From Arthrospira sp. PCC 9108 (GTDB lineage: Bacteria > Cyanobacteriota > Cyanobacteriia > Cyanobacteriales > Microcoleaceae): DNA of 64,000 nucleotides. Positions 48,233 to 57,381 of this stretch are shown one piece after another; positions within the stretch are counted from its first letter, which is position 1, and each line of letters begins with the position of its first letter. The translations under genes and the position numbers were made by a program. The stretch lies in NCBI GenBank assembly GCA_016745315.1, contig CP066886.1:4836501-4900500 (forward strand), read 5' to 3'. The notes below the pieces were generated by a model, which searched no databases, was not told the DNA's origin, and saw nothing but the letters and a program-made list of their open reading frames with translations.

Positions 48233-50077
48233 ATGGCGATAGCGAGTTTAAAGAAAGGATTTGGGAAATCAAAACCAATCAAGACTACGAACAACGCATG
48301 GAAGACCATCCCGTGGACTAAGGTTCAACGGAAAGTTTTCAAGCTCCAAAAGAGTATATTTCAAGCAGCTAAATCGGGACAGGACGCAAAGGTAAGAAGG
48401 TGGCAACGTCTATTGGTGAAATCATATTATGCCAGACTCTTAGCAGTGCGACTGTAGGGGCGGGTTCCACGGTCAGCCATGCTTCCCAACAGTCAGCTTA
48501 ATAAACCCGCCCCCCCAAGCGGGTCAAGGCAAAAAGACGGTTGGAGTAGATGGTGTGATAGCAATATCCCCTAAACAAAGGCTAGAAATGACCGAGAAAA
48601 TCAAAGGAAACCTCAAAGCAAAACCACTGCGAAGGGTGTGGATTCCAAAACCTGGTAGGGATGAAAAAAGCTGGAATAGGAATTCCCACAATCCAAGATA
48701 GAGCCAGGCAAGCCTTGGTTAAGTCGGCACTTGAGCCCGAATGGGAGTCAAGATTTGAAGGCACTAGCTATGGGTTCCGTCCCGGACGGTCAGCCCAGGA
48801 CGCAATTGGTAGAATTTACACTGCCATAAATCAAGGACAATACTATGTACTTGATGCAGATATAGCGAAATGCTCTTACCGTGAACCATGATTATCTACT
48901 GTCCAAAATTCATTGTCCAAGCTGCCTAAAAAGAGACCTGAAACAATGGCTCAAAGCAGGCGTGCTAGATAACGGTGTATTTGAGGATACAGAAGCAGGG
49001 ACACCCCAGGGAGGGGCAATAAGTCCAATACTCGCCAACATCGCACTGTTGGGGATGGTTAGGTTAATAGAAAAAATGTATCCTAAGAATACCAACTACA
49101 AACCTTTTGCCACGGTAATACGATACGCCGATGATTTTGTAGTCATATCCAAAGACCTAGGAATCATTGAACAGTGCAAAATTGCTATCACCGAATGGTT
49201 AAACCCTGTAGGATTAGAGATTAAACCCGAAAAGACTCGAATTGGTCACACACTCAAACCTATTGAGTATAATGGCAAAACAGAAGAACCTGGGTTTGAT
49301 TTTCTCGGATTCAATATCAGGCAATACCCAGTAGGAAAATACAAGTCTGGAAAAACAGGGGGATATAAGAGTCGATTAATCGGACATAAAACCCACATAA
49401 AACCCAGCCAAAAAGCAGTTGTTGCCCACACAGAAGTGATAAAAGGTGTAATCAAACAATATAAAACAGCACCTCAATCAGCCCTGATAAGTAAACTAAA
49501 CCCAATTATAAGAGGATGGGCAAACTATTACTCAGTGGTAGTCTCAACAGAGACCTTCAATAAGCTAGATAAGACAATATGGCAAATGTTAAGGGCATGG
49601 ACAGTATCAAGATGCGGAAAGGTAAGCCAAGAAAAGCTAAGGAATTACTTCAGAAATGGAACAGTTAAACTTAGCAATGGGAAAGAAAGACATGAAACTT
49701 GGTCGTTCCAAACCAAAGATGGGTTACATCTATACAAACACAACTGGACTCCAATTGTCAGACATACCTTAATACGCCCTGACGCAACACTTTATGACGG
49801 AAATTGGACCTACTGGGCAACCAGGAAAGGACAAGCAATCGATACGCCAAATAGAGTTGCAAAACTACTCAAAAAACCAAAAGGTAGATGTACCTGGTGC
49901 GGGCAATTCTTTACCCCATCAGATTTAATTGAAGTAGACCACATTGTACCTAGAAGCCAAGGCGGAAAGGATGAATACAAGAATCTTCAATTATTACATC
50001 GCCATTGTCACGATGATAAAACAGCTCTTGATGAAAGAGATGTTGCTGTACTCTTAACAAAGAGACGGTCAAACTAG
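48233..50077 (+). pseudogene. Degenerate RT of GII-11
   Basis: MAIASLKKGFGKSKPIKTTNNAWK at 48233; the 71-bp insert at 48452; the extra A at 48664-48669; the rewritten TGCTCTTACCGTGAACC at about 48872, after which an ATG at 48881 opens a 398-residue frame with GTPQGGAISPILANI, YADD (VIRYADDFVVIS), domain X and the full HNH (CTWCGQFFTPSDLIEVDHIVPRS). Thus the catalytic core and the nuclease part are open, but the N-terminal RT blocks are separate. Confidence 0.87.
48452..48524. repeat. 71-bp palindromic insert (copy in GII-11)
   Basis: Same insert and RT position as the other four; the C-run is one or two bases longer. Confidence 0.75.
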
Positions 50078-51841
50078 GAGCCGTATGAGGTGAAAGTCTC
50101 ATGTACGGTTCTGCTGCTGAATGGGAGGGGTAGACCGTGAGGTTTATCTCGACCCCTAATTAACCCCTCTAATGCTCTGCCCATAAACAAGTGAGTAATG
50201 CAATTCACAAGGCAGTAGTGAAAAATGTAAGCGCATGCTTAGAGGGCTAAGGATGTGACCAGAAGCTAAAGCCCAATTGTCATGGTGGGGATATGCCCAA
50301 TTGTCACGGTGTGGATATAGATACTGCGGTCAGTAAGAGTATAATGGCGAGGACGAGTTTAAAGACTACGTGCTGCATATAGCTCTGAACATCGAAGTAA
50401 AAAGCAGGTCTGTTGATTCTGCTCCTTTGACAAAACAGGGTATCCACACCAGGAGCCGTATGAAGGGAAACTTTCACGTATGGTTCTGAATGGGAGGGGA
50501 TGGTGGTGACTCCATTCTCGACCCCTAACACATAGCAAAATGTTTTGACCGAATAAACCATGATTACCTACTGTCCAAAATTAATTGCCCAAGCAACCTG
50601 AAAAGAGACCTGCGACAATGGCTCAAAGCGGGTGTGCTAGATAACGGCGTATTCGAGGATACAGAAACAGGAACACCCCAAGGAGGAGTAATAAGTCCAA
50701 TACTCGCCAACATCGCACTGTTGGGGATGGTTAGGTTAATAGAAAAAATGTATCCCAATAATACCAACAACAAACCATTTGCCACGGTAATACGATACGC
50801 CGATGATTTTGTAGTCATATCCAAAGACTTAGGAATCATTGAACAGTGCAAAACTGCTATTTCCGAATGGTTAAAACCTGTTGGATTAGAGATTAAACCT
50901 GAAAAGACTCGAATCTGCCATACACTCAAACCCATTGAGTATAACGGCAAAGCAGAGGAACCCGGATTTGATTTCTTAGGTTTCAATATCAGGCAATATC
51001 CTGTAGGAAAATATAAAACTGGGAAAAATCCACATGGGAAACCATTAGGGTTCAAAACTTACATCAAACCCAGCAATAAAGCAGTCAAAGCCCATACAGA
51101 AGTGATTAAAGGTGTAATTGAACAACATAAAACAACACCCGAGTCAGCCCTGATAAGTAGACTAAACCCAATAATAAGGGGATGGTCAAACTACTACTCA
51201 GCAGTAGTCTCATCAGAGACCTTCGTTAAACTAGATTACATAGTTTGGCTAATGTTACGGGCATGGACAGTTTCAAGATGCAGAAAGGCAAATTACAAAA
51301 AGCTAAGAAACTATTTCAGATATGGAACGGTCAGACTTAGCAATGGGAAAGAAAGGCATGAATCTTGGTTATTCCAAACCAAAGATGGATTACAACTATG
51401 GAAACATAGTTACACTCCGATTGTCAGACATACCCTAATACGCCCTAACGCAACACCATACGACGGAAATTGGACTTATTGGGCAACCAGGAAAGGACAA
51501 GCAATCGACACGCCAAATAGAGTAGCAAAACTACTCAAAAAGCAAAAAGGTAGGTGTACCTGGTGTGGACAGTATTTCGCACCATCGGATTTAGTTTAAG
51601 TAGACCACATTGTACCTCGAAGCCACGGCGGAAAGGATGAATTCAAAAACTTACAACTATTACACCGCCACACCCGCGATGATAAAACGGCACTCGATAA
51701 CGCCAAAGCTGTATCCTTAACAATGGAACAATCAGACTAGGAGCCGTGTGAGGTGAAAGTCTCAAGCACGGTTTTGTATGGGAGGGGGTGAAGGCGACTT
51801 CACTCTCGACCCCTACTAAAGACCCGAATTTGCCACACACT

Positions 51842-52742
51842 GTTATGGTCGAAAGAGAAGTCACCTTCCCCAACTCCAATTCCAAACCGTGCTTGCGAGT
51901 TTCCCAGCACACGGCTCCTGATGTAGATACCCTATTGTCAGTAGGAACAGGGCTACAACCCCCCGCTTTGTAACCTCAACTTTGGGAGCTAAATACAACA
52001 CGTAGTCTTTAAACTCGCTTTCGTCATCAAACTCTTACTTGTCGCGGTTTCTATATCCACACCGTGACTAGTGGGCATATCCTAACCATTACAGTTAGGC
52101 ATTGGCTTTCAGTCACATCCTTTCCCCTTAAAGGTATACGCTTACACTTTTCACTACTGTGCAGGTACATCCTGCCACTTGAGAGCCTAAAAGGGGTTTA
52201 AACGTTCCGTTTATACGGGCATTCCATCTTTAGACTTGTCCTATCCACCGGGGTACACTTTAAAGGTCTGTGTAGGTAGTGAGTTGAGACTCCTACTTTT
52301 CCCCTTACTCTTTTGAGCGCAGCGTGTCAACCTATTTCGCTACTTACTCATTACGGTGGTTCAAGTCGGAACATTCAGATTTCCTTAGTCATGGATGGTT
52401 GGCAGTGGTCGCATATGGTAGTAGGTTCTACTTCACGCCTTCCGTTCCCCGCTTCAATCTGACGGGTTATGATTCCTCAAACTGGGGGTGGCTACCGCCG
52501 TTACTCTCAACTTCGCGCTATAATAGGAGGCTCACAACTTCCTCCGTTCTAACGTTCTGTCTTGACCCTGAGTTCCCTGCCTTGCTTAGATTTCTCCAAG
52601 CGTCGGGACATATAAACAGTTATGGGATGGTCTAGGGATAAGAATGAGAGTGCGTCTCCCTATATTTCACCAAGGGGTGAAAGTCCTACTAAGAGGTTAT
52701 TTCGGGCATTGCAGCCCTATTTCACTCCTAAACGTTTCGCAC
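51842..52742 (-). mobile_element. ORF-less group II intron GII-12, antisense in the GII-8 RT gene
   Basis: The 5' end GTGCGAA is at 52742, the 3' end CGACCATAAC at 51842, 901 bp; domain V at about 51886-51925. Removal joins CACACT to CAATCCC and restores H-T-L-N-P-I of the RT. Domain IV has no ORF. It is closest to GII-7 at the 3' end. Its orientation is opposite to the host, so it is not spliced from the sense RNA. Confidence 0.87.
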
Positions 52743-53803
52743 CAATCCCATTGAGTATAACGGCAAGACTGAAGAACCCGGGTTTGATTTTCTAGGATTC
52801 AACTTTAGGCAATATCCGGTAGGAAAATATAAATCTGGAAAAACTGGTGGAGCAGCAAGCCGATTAATCGGTCACAAAACTCACATTAAACCCAGCAATA
52901 AAGCAGTTAAAGCCCATACTGAAGTGATTAAGGGTGTAATAAAACAACATAAAACAGCACCCCAATCAGCCCTGATAAGCAAACTAAACCCAATAATAAA
53001 GGGATGGTCAAACTACTATTCAGGGGTTGTCTCAACAGAGACCTTTGTTAAGCTAGATTATCTAATCTGGCAAATGTTACGGGCATGGACAGTATCAAGA
53101 TGCGGAAAGGCAAACCACGAAAAGCTAAGAAACTATTTCAGACATGGAACGATTAAACTTAGCAATGGGAAAGAAAGACATGAATCTTGGTTGTTCCAGA
53201 CTAAAGATGGATGCCAACTATGGAAACATAATTGGACTCCGATTGTCAGACACACCCTGATACGCCCTGACGCAACACCATACGACGGAAATTGGACTTA
53301 CTGGGCAACCAGACGAGGACAGGCAATTGAAACGCCAAATAGGGTAGCAAAACTACTCAAAAAGCAAAAAGGTAGGTGTACCTGGTGTGGACAGTATTTC
53401 GCGCCATCGGATTTAGTTGAAGTAGACCACATTGTACCTCGAAGCCTAGGCGGAAAGGATGAATACAAGAATCTTCAGTTATTACATCGCCACACCCGCG
53501 ATGATAAGACGGCACTCGACAACGCCAACGCTGTATCCTTAACAATGGAGCAGTCAGATTAGGAGCCGTATGAGGTGAAAGTCTCAAGTACGGTTTTGTA
53601 TGGGAGGGGGAGATGGCGACATCTCTCTCGACCCCTACTACCAAAAATCTGTCAATGCCTCAATAGTAACTAGGGTTAAGTCCACATAACTATCAGTATC
53701 CGTCCTTGCTAGTATTGGATCACACAGGGTCATAACAATTGTGGCATAAATCTTGACAATTATTTGTTTTGTGATATACAACTCCCATAGTACACCGAAC
53801 AAA

Positions 53804-54765
53804 TATAGCACCAGACAGGATAGTTAGGACGTATAATGGAGAGGACGAGATGACTAAGAAGACCAAAAATGCCAGCCCCCTATAGTTACGACCTCAGACA
53901 AAAAGTTATTGATGCAATTGAACTAGACGGTATGCCCAAAACAGAAGCCAGTCAAGTTTTCCATGTCAGCCGGAACACTATCAATCTCTGGCTGCAAAGA
54001 AAAGCACAGACCGGAGACTTCCTCCCTAAACCTAATCACCGACCTGGTCATAGCCACCAAATTACCGACTGGCACAAATTCCAGGCTTTTGCCCAAGAGC
54101 ATGGCGACAAAACCTCCGCTCAAATGGCTCAACTTTGGGATGACGACATCTCTCCTCGCACCATATCCAGAGCCTTGAAGAAAATTGGCTTCACCAGAAA
54201 AAAAACTTACGGCTACCAAGAAGGTGATGAGCAACAGCGAGAGGCGTTTATTGCTCAGATTGAACATATGGAGCCGGAAGGGTTGGTTTACCTCGATGAA
54301 GCTGGCATGAATAGTCAAGACTCGGATTATCCTTATGGTTACTGTGAGCAAGGACAACGCTTCGTTGTCCTCAAATCCGGGAAGAGGCAGGGCAGGGTGA
54401 GCTATATGGCCGCATGGTGTTATCAACAACTCTTAGCCCCCGATCGCTTTGAGGGTTGTTGTAATCGGACAGTGTTTGAGTTGTGGTTGGAGTTCATCTC
54501 AATTCCAACACTGAAGCCAGGTCAGACTCTAGTGCTAGACAATGCAACGTTTCATAAAGGGGGACGGATTCCTGAGCTAGTGGAGGCGGCTCAATGCCGT
54601 TTGCTCTATCTACCACCTTATTCGCCAGACCTCAACAAGATAGAGAAATGTTGGTCGTGGTTGAAAGCCCGCATTCGCCATTGCACGTGAGCAGTTTGAT
54701 TCTCTCGATGATGCCATGGATTCCGTTCTCCCAGCTATGTCCTAACCACCCTGACTAATGCTATA
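53804..54765 (+). mobile_element. IS630-family element, copy 2
   Basis: TATAGCACCAGACAGGATAG at the left and its imperfect inverse ending in GCTATA at the right, TA at both edges, about 962 bp. The right end lies inside an iscB N-terminal fragment. The left flank (53640-53803) shows nothing recognisable, so the two sides were not originally continuous. Confidence 0.87.
53869..54690 (+). CDS. IS630 transposase, copy 2, 273 aa
   Basis: DDE transposase. Helix-turn-helix DNA-binding half (TEASQVFHVSRNTINLWLQRK; AQLWDDDISPRTISRALKKIGF) followed by the catalytic half: VYLDEAGMNSQDSDYPYG (first Asp), TLVLDNATFHKGGRIPEL (second Asp) and PPYSPDLNKIEKCWSWLK (Glu). The frame is open to 54690, where a shift near CATTGCACGTGAGC removes a further 20 or so residues (REQFDSLDDAMDSVLPAMS). 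Copy 1 has the same end. It is the better candidate for an active copy. Confidence 0.88.
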   Translation: MPAPYSYDLRQKVIDAIELDGMPKTEASQVFHVSRNTINLWLQRKAQTGDFLPKPNHRPGHSHQITDWHKFQAFAQEHGDKTSAQMAQLWDDDISPRTISRALKKIGFTRKKTYGYQEGDEQQREAFIAQIEHMEPEGLVYLDEAGMNSQDSDYPYGYCEQGQRFVVLKSGKRQGRVSYMAAWCYQQLLAPDRFEGCCNRTVFELWLEFISIPTLKPGQTLVLDNATFHKGGRIPELVEAAQCRLLYLPPYSPDLNKIEKCWSWLKARIRHCT

Positions 54766-54899
54766 ATTGTAAATGGATAAGTCCTAAAGACTGCGGCCAC
54801 ACCCTGCTTCAAAAGCTTTCTGGCTCTGGCCGGATGAGTGGGACTTAACGGTTGCCCCAATGTGTCAACCACAAAAACGTAATTTTGGTAATTTGGCAT
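54766..54899 (-). pseudogene. iscB: IscB N-terminal fragment cut by IS630
   Basis: ATG 54899 is preceded by GGGAG. It reads MPNYQNYVFVVDTLGQPLSP, then THPARARKLLKQGVAAVFRTYPFTI, the PLMP/RuvC-I start of IscB; the Asp of VVD is the RuvC-I catalytic residue. After 45 residues it runs into the IS630 end and stops at 54735. The rest of the gene is not on the other side of the IS630. A C-terminal IscB fragment on the other strand lies at 40248-40805. Confidence 0.82.
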
Positions 54900-55140
54900 T
54901 TAAGCTATCTCCCAGATGGGGTAATGTTGGCCTCGGTCATGTTAAAGGGGCTTTTTACGTCTAGCTCACTCGATATTGCCAATCCACTCATCTCGTTCCT
55001 TAAAGATAGACGACAGAGCCACAGGCTGGCGTTCACCTGTGGGTGTCATCACCCCCTTAACGTAGGTCTAATCCTGGACCTGCATCGATCATCTCCTTTG
55101 AGGAGTAATTTCCGGCAGGAGCCGGAAATTACCGGATTTT
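54900..55140 (-). ncRNA. Candidate IscB omega RNA (HEARO-type)
   Basis: Lies directly 5' of the iscB start, the position of the guide RNA in IscB loci. On the minus strand it has a 12-bp perfect hairpin (GTAATTTCCGGC at 55105-55116 with GCCGGAAATTAC at 55121-55132, 4-base loop), then AGGTC/GACCT, GGGTG/CACCC and CCACAGG/CCTGTGG stems and a long-range GTTAAGGGGG/CCCCTTTAAC pairing. The guide would lie 5' of the first hairpin. Function is inferred from position and structure; the nuclease gene is broken. Confidence 0.5.
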
Positions 55141-55154
55141 ATACAAGAGACACT

Positions 55155-55316
55155 TCTACACCACCAGCAATTCTCATTATGGAAATTTTGCCCCAGCTTA
55201 TTGAGAATCATCTCAAGAGCGATCCTTGAAAGCCCCATTCTTTCGTTCAAGATTGGGCATCATCGGGCATTTTGGACAGGATGCGGGTCAAAATGAGAAT
55301 TGCTGTCTACACCACC
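55155..55316. mobile_element. MITE-like element with 13-bp inverted repeats and 11-bp duplication
   Basis: AGCAATTCTCATT (55166-55178) and AATGAGAATTGCT (55292-55304) are perfect inverted repeats bounding 139 bp. TCTACACCACC occurs on both sides (55155-55165 and 55306-55316), like a target-site duplication with one spare base on the right. The interior codes for nothing recognisable. Confidence 0.6.
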
Positions 55317-55352
55317 CCAGACATTGATTTTCCGTCAAATATGCTGTAAAAT

Positions 55353-55766
55353 CTAGCAGGCTATGTGTTGAGCTTCTGCCTCTAACAAACTCAACAATCT
55401 TTGGTCGCCTCGTTCCCGGGCTGCTTTCTGTCTCCGTTCCAGAAGACGGCACAAATTAGCCGAATGTACTTTAGCTAATTCTTCAGGAGCGATCGCACAG
55501 GTATCCCCACTCGTCGCCGGGGGTGGCTCAGGTTTAGCATCACTTGTCGCTACAGCCACCATCATAGTGTTTTGGTCTCTAGGTTCACCCACAGAGTAGG
55601 AAACAGCCCTATATTTCAGGTTTCCGTGGGGTTGGGGGACAGGAATATGGCGAGGGTAATGGAAATGGCAATCTTGGCCCCTATATTTTCCACAAACCTC
55701 TGATTCTACCACATCCATTGGTTGAAATTCATGGTTATAGTTAACGCCGCGATAGGCTAGTTTCAT
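55353..55766 (-). CDS. DUF4278 domain protein, 137 aa
   Basis: Starts MKLAYRGVNYNHEFQPMDVV and continues SEVCGKYRGQDCHFHYPRHI, the DUF4278 pattern found in cyanobacteria, where it is small and of unknown role. The C-terminal part is Pro-rich and then helical (APEELAKVHSANLCRLLERRQKAARERG). ATG 55766, intact, with CGGAGAAAC upstream. Confidence 0.82.
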   Translation of the reverse strand: MKLAYRGVNYNHEFQPMDVVESEVCGKYRGQDCHFHYPRHIPVPQPHGNLKYRAVSYSVGEPRDQNTMMVAVATSDAKPEPPPATSGDTCAIAPEELAKVHSANLCRLLERRQKAARERGDQRLLSLLEAEAQHIAC

Positions 55767-56363
55767 ATCTGTTTCTCCGAAAGGGTAATTTTTAAAGTCT
55801 ACTTGGTTATTCTGTATTCATTGTTACATTTTTTCCGGGTGATCCCCAATATTTTACAAAACTTTACATCTTTCCCATAACAGTCCCAGCAACCATTCTA
55901 CCTAGGCCACTCACTGAACCTTCCCCCGGCTACCCCACACAACCTGATTCCGCCCCGATTATGTAAATTTTTGTTACAAAAGTTAAGAAATATTACAAAA
56001 AATTTTTTGAGGGGGTGGGTTGCATTAGGGGTTCACCCGTGCTATTCTTTGATATAATTGAAATATTTGCGGTTATTTGAAAATTAAATAAAATTTAATT
56101 ATGAAATTTTTAAATTAAACGATACCATTAGTTCTTGGCAGTTGTCAACCACCGGCGGCAATTTGGCTGAACATTTTTGTAAAATTGACGAAAACATCAA
56201 CTTTGTCCCCAAACATAAAGCTATAATGGTGGTAGACGGGTCAAAATGGGTCTGGGAATGTCAAAGTACCATCGAGATTAATCTTAGACCCCCATAAAAG
56301 GCGACAATCAAACCCTATAGAAACGAGATATAACTAAAGCTCATTTCCAAGGAAAGTCGAATT
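55767..56363. other. AT-rich gene-free spacer
   Basis: Separates divergent genes and holds no credible ORF. A/T-rich stretches at about 55985-56010 and 56080-56120 may be promoters. GAAAGTCGAATT precedes the ATG at 56364. Confidence 0.4.
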
Positions 56364-56977
56364 ATGAATAACCACAGTATCAATGGTAAATCCCATTTTC
56401 CTAGTTTAGTGCCGACTATACCTATTACAGTAGGTTTACTGGTGGTAAGTGCCGCATTCTATCCCCAAGGGTTGGCTACAGCACAAGAACAACCAGGCTG
56501 TTTTGCTCGGACAAGATCAGGTCGGTTGATTAATCTGAATCAAATTTGTAATTTTCCCGAAGTTGTGACCCCCCCGGTGGTACTGCTGTCCTTCCCAGTG
56601 CAGCCGCCGGAGTTTACCAAGCACCCATTATTCGGCGACACCAAGGCATCCCAGTCGTATTGGCTACTTTTAATGATAGCCAACCGTTTCCAATGATGAT
56701 TGATACGGGGGCTAGTGGAACTGTGATCACGCCGCTGATGGCGGAGGTATTGGGTGTGGTTCGGACGGGGCGAGGTTTGGCGAATACCCCCAGCGAGCAA
56801 AATGTTGAATTTGACCTGGGTGAAATTATCTCTATTGAAGTTGGCGGCGCAATGGCTAGTAATTTGACAGTGGCGATCGCACCTGCTTTAGAAGTAGGAT
56901 TGTTAGGGCAGGACTTTTTTGGTCAGTATGATGTGACTATTAGAGAAGATGTGATCGAGTTTCGGACGAGGGGATAA
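56364..56977 (+). CDS. Secreted retropepsin-like aspartyl protease (frameshifted as given)
   Basis: The N-terminal frame has a signal-type segment (PITVGLLVVSAAFYPQGLATAQ) and QICNFPE; it ends at 56696. The other frame holds PFPMMIDTGASGTVITPLMAEVLG, the DTGA catalytic motif of clan AA proteases, then GGAMASNLTVAIAPALEVGLLGQDFFGQYDV. Moving one base in the C7 run (56569-56575) joins them into a 200-residue protein. Retropepsin-like, acting as a dimer and probably in the periplasm. Homopolymer shift suggests either an error or a phase-variable gene. Confidence 0.75.
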
Positions 56978-57186
56978 TCCCTAAGCTGCCATTCCCACCC
57001 CCCCACCTACACCTACAGATTTTTGAGTGGGTAATAAAGAGCGATCGCACCATTTAAACCTAGTTGAACACATCGACTATCTTTAGATGCGGTTCAGGTC
57101 CTGGCTGTTACATCCGGGAAATCTCGCTAAACATTACCCTCACCCTAAATCAGAATCCCTGGGGGGGAGAGACCAGCGACAGGTAA

Positions 57187-57381
57187 GCCATGATTACTGC
57201 AAGGACGGCTATACCGAAATGACTCAAAAAATCCCTGAGCAAGTCGGCGATAAAATGACCGCAGAAATTCCTTTCCGGCGTTTTGGTGAACCATTAGATA
57301 TCGCCGGGACTGTGGCTTTTTGAATGTCTCCTTTTCCTAGTAGTTATGTCAACACAGAGGTATTGCGCCGTCGTGGGATTT
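57187..57381 (+). pseudogene. fabG-like (SDR) C-terminal remnant
   Basis: Reads DYCKDGYTEMTQKIPEQVGD, then AEIPFRRFGEPLDIAGTVAF, TGA, MSPFPSSYVNTEVLRRRGI, the C-terminal part of a 3-oxoacyl-ACP reductase. The catalytic Ser-Tyr-Lys and the Rossmann fold are missing, and the frame has one stop. A dead fragment; the upstream part of the longer ORF (from 57087) does not look like protein. Confidence 0.6.

Larger units (their letters stand above)
47513..50160 (+). mobile_element. Group II intron GII-11, innermost of the nest
   Basis: GTGCGAG at 47513 and CCCCTAAT ending at 50160, 2648 bp, uninterrupted by other elements. Domain V is at about 50077-50110. It carries an RT of the GII-2/GII-3 type with shared lesions, and is inserted in the non-coding domain I-IV part of GII-10. 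Confidence 0.88.
47015..50529 (+). mobile_element. ORF-less group II intron GII-10, third level of the nest
   Basis: GTGCGAG at 47015; CCCCTAAC ends at 50529; domain V (GAGCCGTATGAAGGGAAACT) at about 50454-50488. Without GII-11 it is 867 bp, the ORF-less size. Domain IV keeps a trace of the RT start (ATGGCGAGGACGAGTTTAAAG) and no RT. It is itself split at 47512 by GII-11, after GGAACGTTG; TAACCCCTC continues at 50161, as in uninterrupted introns. Confidence 0.87.
46419..51740 (+). pseudogene. Degenerate RT of GII-9, interrupted by GII-10
   Basis: N-terminus at 46419 (MRNQDQSRRAFVWKHIPW). Lesions: the 71-bp insert at 46608-46679; the extra A at 46819-46824; GII-10 after GAT GCA G at 47014. 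It resumes at 50530 as AC ATA GCA AAA TGT TTT, giving D-I-A-K-C-F, then has YADD (VIRYADDFVVIS) and the domain X. TAA at 51597 cuts the HNH (SDLV*VDHIVPRSHGG). Confidence 0.85.
45639..51817 (+). mobile_element. Group II intron GII-9, second level of the nest
   Basis: GTGCGAG at 45639 follows CCTGA of the GII-8 RT; CCCCTACT ends at 51817 and AAAGACC continues the RT codons, so the ends are firm. Domain V is at about 51740-51773. The RT carries the 71-bp insert (46608), the extra A, GII-10 inserted after CTGGATGCAG, and a GAA to TAA change at 51597. Confidence 0.88.
44727..53562 (+). pseudogene. RT/maturase-HNH of GII-8, split by two introns
   Basis: The pieces are 44727-45638, 51818-51841 and 52743-53562. 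Joined, they read KPE-KTRICHT-LNPIEYNGKTEEPGFDFLG without a shift. The only other lesion is the extra A at 45073-45078. RT motifs: CFDRINHD, GTPQGGVISPLLANI, LIRYADDFVVIS, domain X (SNYYSGVVSTETF) and HNH (CTWCGQYFAPSDLVEVDHIVPRS). It lacks the 71-bp insert, like GII-5. Confidence 0.82.
44649..53639 (+). mobile_element. Group II intron GII-8, the outermost host of the nest
   Basis: Resumes at CTAACGGGTCACGG (44649), which corresponds to the middle of other introns, and ends at CCCCTACT (53639); domain V is at about 53563-53597. Its RT is split by GII-9 (45639-51817) and antisense GII-12 (51842-52742). Its 5' half is replaced by GII-7. Splicing it would require removal of GII-9 first; GII-12 cannot be spliced from this strand. 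Confidence 0.82.

Noticed and set aside
12240..53562. Diversity-generating retroelement reverse transcriptases
   Set aside because: The RTs have maturase domain X, an HNH domain and flanking domain V with GTGCG/CCCCTANY ends, so they are group II intron proteins; no template/variable repeat pair is seen.
57087..57186. N-terminal part of the 78-residue ORF before the fabG remnant
   Set aside because: The sequence (HPGNLAKHYPHPKSES) is not protein-like, and the similarity to FabG begins only after about 57187.
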